From Bradyrhizobium sp. CCBAU 53338 (GTDB taxonomy: Bacteria > Pseudomonadota > Alphaproteobacteria > Rhizobiales > Xanthobacteraceae): a stretch of DNA of 64,000 bases. The translations under genes and the position numbers were made by a program. The notes under the pieces were generated by a model, which was given only the letters and a program-made list of their open reading frames with translations, did no database searches and was not told where the DNA came from. The stretch is taken from NCBI RefSeq assembly GCF_015291665.1, contig NZ_CP030048.1, forward strand, positions 7,165,501 through 7,229,500, written 5' to 3'. Shown here piece after piece: positions 61,306 through 64,000 of this stretch (its first letter is position 1; every line of letters begins with the position of its first letter).

Positions 61306-62493
61306 CTACTTCATCAGGCCCGCGGCCGTCAGCGCGCGGGTGATGACCTGGCCGAGATCGAAGCCGCGACCCTGGTCGCGCGTCGGCTCGGCCTTGTCCT
61401 CGGCGACCTTGGCGCGGATCGTGCGGGCGAGATGCGGTGCGGGTGACCGCGCGGGCACGGGCTTTGCCTCCGCCTTGCTGGCGTCGTGGATCCAGCCGGT
61501 GAGCCCGAAGAATTTCGCGATGTGATAGGACGAGGAGATGCCGGCCTCGATCAGGAAGGCGCCTTCGACGCCGTAACGCTGCTCGTTGTCGGCAAGCCCC
61601 AGCGGCGTGCCGTGCGCCATGCCCGTGATGGCATAGGACTCGACCAGCGTCTCGCCGTCCTTGTTCCACCACGCCTGGCGCGGATAGCCGTCGACATTGG
61701 TCTCGGCCATCGGCGTCATCGGCAGATCGTGCAGGTCGAGCCACTGCTTGACGATCTCGTTGGCATTGCCCGGATTGACGGTGCGGTCGGCGCTGCCGTG
61801 CCACACCGACATTTTCGGCCAGGGCCCGCGATGGTTCGAGGCCCGGCGCACGAAATCGCCGAGCTCGCGCTCGGGCCGCGCAGGCGAATGGAACATGCCG
61901 TCGAGCGCCTCGCGCAGGTTCGAGGCGATGCCGTAAGGCAGGCCTGCGATCACGGCGCCCGCCGCGAACACCTCGGGATAGGTCGCGAGCATCACCGAGG
62001 TCATGCCGCCGCCGGCGGACAGGCCGGTGATGTAGATGCGCCTCGGATCGATGCGATGCGTCTGAACCATATGCGCGATCATCTCGCGGATCGACCTCGC
62101 CTCGCCGCTGTCGCGCGCGGTGTCCTCGGGATTGAACCAGTTGAAGCAGGTGTTGCCGTTGTTGATGCGCTGCTGCTCGGGCATCACGAGCGCAAAGCCG
62201 TAGTGACGCGCGAGCGTCGACCAGCCCGCGCCGAGATCGTAAGCCGCGGCGGTCTGGCCGCAGCCGTGCAGCACCACGACCAGCGCACGCGGCTTCTGCA
62301 GCTGCGCCGGCACGAACGCGAACATGCGCAAGGCGCCGGGATTGTCGCCGAAGCCGGTGACTTCCCGCAACGAATTGGAGCCGTCAGCGCCCGCGCCGAA
62401 GTCGGGCAGGCGCAGACCGTCCAGCCTTTGATCTGGTCTTTGATCTGGTCTTGGCAGACGTCTCAAGAGATCGACATTACGGGCAAGCGACAC
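61306..62493 (-). CDS. PHB-depolymerase-family esterase
   Basis: 395 residues from GTG 62493, chosen because CAGGAAC lies 6 bases upstream; a TTG at 62520 has no ribosome site. Alpha/beta hydrolase: oxyanion HGCGQTAAAYDLG, lipase box Ser in YITGLSAGGGMTSVM, Asp in HGSADRTVNPGN and His in ITGMAHGTPLG. It belongs to the LpqC/poly(3-hydroxybutyrate) depolymerase esterases, but with no clear signal peptide and no polymer-binding domain, so an internal or oligomer-acting enzyme is likely. Near the N-terminus a 12-base duplication gives RPDQRPDQ. A TTGC-box lies 50 bases upstream. Confidence 0.87.
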   Translation of the reverse strand: MSLARNVDLLRRLPRPDQRPDQRLDGLRLPDFGAGADGSNSLREVTGFGDNPGALRMFAFVPAQLQKPRALVVVLHGCGQTAAAYDLGAGWSTLARHYGFALVMPEQQRINNGNTCFNWFNPEDTARDSGEARSIREMIAHMVQTHRIDPRRIYITGLSAGGGMTSVMLATYPEVFAAGAVIAGLPYGIASNLREALDGMFHSPARPERELGDFVRRASNHRGPWPKMSVWHGSADRTVNPGNANEIVKQWLDLHDLPMTPMAETNVDGYPRQAWWNKDGETLVESYAITGMAHGTPLGLADNEQRYGVEGAFLIEAGISSSYHIAKFFGLTGWIHDASKAEAKPVPARSPAPHLARTIRAKVAEDKAEPTRDQGRGFDLGQVITRALTAAGLMK

Positions 62494-62540
62494 GGCAAGT
62501 TCCTGGTGGGCGGCTTTCAACGTTTACCCAGACCAGATAG

Positions 62541-62554
62541 TTGCTGCAGTGCAA
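62541..62554. promoter_or_regulatory. TTGC-N6-GCAA box upstream of the esterase
   Basis: TTGCTGCAGTGCAA is an inverted repeat of TTGC arms with inner TGCAGT. TGC-rich sequences like this are recognised by PhaR, the PHA-responsive repressor of phasin genes. The position, 48 bases before the chosen start, suits an operator. Resemblance only. Confidence 0.45.
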
Positions 62555-62640
62555 AATGAAAAGGCCGTGTGCTGCCGATCACCCGTGAAACGCGCAGAAT
62601 CCCGCAGAATTCCGCACGTATTGACCGCACTGCCTCAACT

Positions 62641-64000
62641 TCATGCAGGTGCGCGGCGCATCCATGACAGGAATGCGGCCGAGATCATGATTAACGCCGT
62701 AAACAGCGCGAGCGAGGCGAGAAATCCTGCGCGCGCTGATTGCAACGATTCGACCGCGAAGAACACCGCGCCGATTGCGGCCACTCCGGCCGCATTTCCG
62801 ATCTGCGCCGTGGTGCCGTACATGCCGGACGCCGAGCCTGCGGCGACAGGCTTGACGGTCGAGAGCACCGCACCCGAGAGCGGCGCCATCACCAGACCCT
62901 GGCCGTAGCCGAAGATGATCATGACGAGCGCGAGTTCGGTCGGCGTCGGCGCATCAACGAAGTCCGCCACGCATGCGAGTGCGGCGAGACCTGCGATCTG
63001 CAACGCGCAGCCTTCGATCAACACCTTGGTGCCGCGATGTCTTGCCCGTGCGCCGCTATGGCGCGAGGCGACGACGAAAGCGAGCGCGAGCGGAACGAAG
63101 GCGAGGCCGGCCGAAAGCGGCGGGATCTTCAGGCCGCGCTGCATGAACAGCGTCATCACCAGATAGAACGAAAGATTGGCGCAGAAGAAAAAGAACGCGG
63201 CGCCGAGCCCGCGCAGGAAGGCCGCGTCCGCCAAAAGCGCGAGATCGATCAGCGGCATGCCGCCGCCGCGCGCGACCGCGTGTTCGAGCCGCACGAACGC
63301 CGCGAGGATCACAGCGCCGCTTCCCATCACGGCCCACAGCAACGGCGCCCAGCCGACATCGTGGCCGAACAGCAGCGGCCCGATCAGGCACAACAGCCCG
63401 GCGAACAGCACGATGCTGCCCTTGATGTCGAGCCGTGTGCCCGATCGCCGCGGCGCCGTCGGCATGACGCGCCAGGCAGCGACCGCGATCACGAGGCCGC
63501 TGGGCACGTTGACGAAGAACACCGAACGCCAGCCGGTGTGGGCGAGATCGATCGTGACCAGCAGACCGCCGAGCAGAAAGCCCGCGGCGCCCGCGAGCCC
63601 GAGCACGATGCCGTAGATGCCGAAGGCCCGGTTGCGCGACTCGTCGGTGAACAGCAGATGCAAGGTCGCCAGCACCTGCGGCACCATCAGCGCGGCCGTC
63701 GCCCCCTGCGCCAGCCGGGCGACGATCAGCTCCATGCCTGATTGCGCGAGGCCGCACCACAGCGACGTCGCGGTGAAACCGAGCACGCCGGCGAGAAAGA
63801 CATTCTTCGTCCCGTGGATATCGCCGAGGCGGCCGCCGGTGACGACCAGCGTGGCATAGGCGATCAGGTAGATCGCGATGACGGATTCGATCTGCGCCGG
63901 CGTCGCGTGGAGGTCGACGGCGATGGTCGGAATGGCGACATTCACGATGAAGGCGTCGACGCCGAACATGAACTGCGCGGCGACGACGATAGCCAGCACC
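62641..64000 (-). CDS. MFS transporter (DHA2-like), 5' end beyond the window
   Basis: At least 452 residues; the first helix is already under way at the window edge (AIVVAAQFMFGVDAFIVNVA), so the true start lies beyond 64000. The GTG at 63999 is probably internal. It shows 12-14 membrane helices, motif A-like GGRLGDIHGTKNVF, motif B RLAQGATAALMVPQVLATL and motif C GLAGAAGFLLGGLL. It probably exports drugs or metabolites by proton exchange. It is less similar to the emrB gene at 26052 than to the stand-alone actinorhodin/methylenomycin exporter type. The substrate is unknown. Confidence 0.9.
   Translation of the reverse strand, partial: VLAIVVAAQFMFGVDAFIVNVAIPTIAVDLHATPAQIESVIAIYLIAYATLVVTGGRLGDIHGTKNVFLAGVLGFTATSLWCGLAQSGMELIVARLAQGATAALMVPQVLATLHLLFTDESRNRAFGIYGIVLGLAGAAGFLLGGLLVTIDLAHTGWRSVFFVNVPSGLVIAVAAWRVMPTAPRRSGTRLDIKGSIVLFAGLLCLIGPLLFGHDVGWAPLLWAVMGSGAVILAAFVRLEHAVARGGGMPLIDLALLADAAFLRGLGAAFFFFCANLSFYLVMTLFMQRGLKIPPLSAGLAFVPLALAFVVASRHSGARARHRGTKVLIEGCALQIAGLAALACVADFVDAPTPTELALVMIIFGYGQGLVMAPLSGAVLSTVKPVAAGSASGMYGTTAQIGNAAGVAAIGAVFFAVESLQSARAGFLASLALFTALIMISAAFLSWMRRAPA

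Overview
The window is high-GC, densely packed chromosomal DNA from an alphaproteobacterium, most probably Bradyrhizobium. This rests on several signs: an amino acid:[carrier protein] ligase whose zinc-ligand positions match the Bradyrhizobium japonicum enzyme; a RegS/RegR redox two-component pair; protocatechuate catabolism genes; polyhydroxyalkanoate (PHA) genes; and short GC-rich palindromic repeats between genes that are typical of this genus. I see no tRNA, rRNA, IS element, integrase, prophage or CRISPR array. The region reads as core chromosome with scattered accessory genes.

Layout. 1-1059: methionine salvage (mtnA, cut by the window edge, and mtnP). 1165-4945: the most unusual locus, a small carrier protein divergent from an acyl-CoA-dehydrogenase-like protein, a SerRS-like amino acid:[carrier protein] ligase and a GNAT-like acyltransferase. 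Together they look like a tRNA-independent aminoacyl-carrier-protein pathway with unknown product. 5123-9893: two convergent GGDEF/EAL proteins (cyclic-di-GMP). 9979-16882: a small protein, rpmF, mtgA, an ispA-type prenyl synthase, a metacaspase-like secreted protein and small conserved genes. 17102-19612: class A beta-lactamase and a CPA1 Na+/H+ antiporter. 19625-23722: an amidase, a TauD dioxygenase, ispG and a DMT exporter. 23758-27608: a Zur-like regulator divergent from a marR-emrA-emrB efflux operon with a clear operator-like dyad. 27715-30855: a kinase-like phosphotransferase and a chemoreceptor ending in a PilZ domain.

31064-34654: aromatic ring cleavage (pcaG, pcaH, a second intradiol dioxygenase, pcaF thiolase). 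34871-42371: mutS, a membrane protein, an OsmC protein, an ABC-ATPase remnant and glnD. 42382-46187: ogt, a DUF1304 protein and two tandem paralogous branched-chain-amino-acid-type binding proteins with no permease nearby. 46312-53459: DUF1330, PBP1A, an M48/YgjP-like metallopeptidase, an intracellular PHA depolymerase and an ABC-2 exporter. 53588-56151: regS-regR and mmcB. 56291-59656: two convergent GH13 glycosidases (trehalose-synthase-like and alpha-glucosidase). 59827-64000: an MBL hydrolase, an HxlR regulator divergent from a small monooxygenase-like protein, a PHB-depolymerase-family esterase and an MFS transporter cut by the window edge.

Many convergent gene ends carry GC-rich hairpins that probably serve as bidirectional terminators, and several of these belong to dispersed repeat families. 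Translation starts were chosen from Shine-Dalgarno spacing, family length and signal-peptide position. Where a non-ATG start is preferred the reason is given. All family assignments come from reading motifs by eye; no database search was run.
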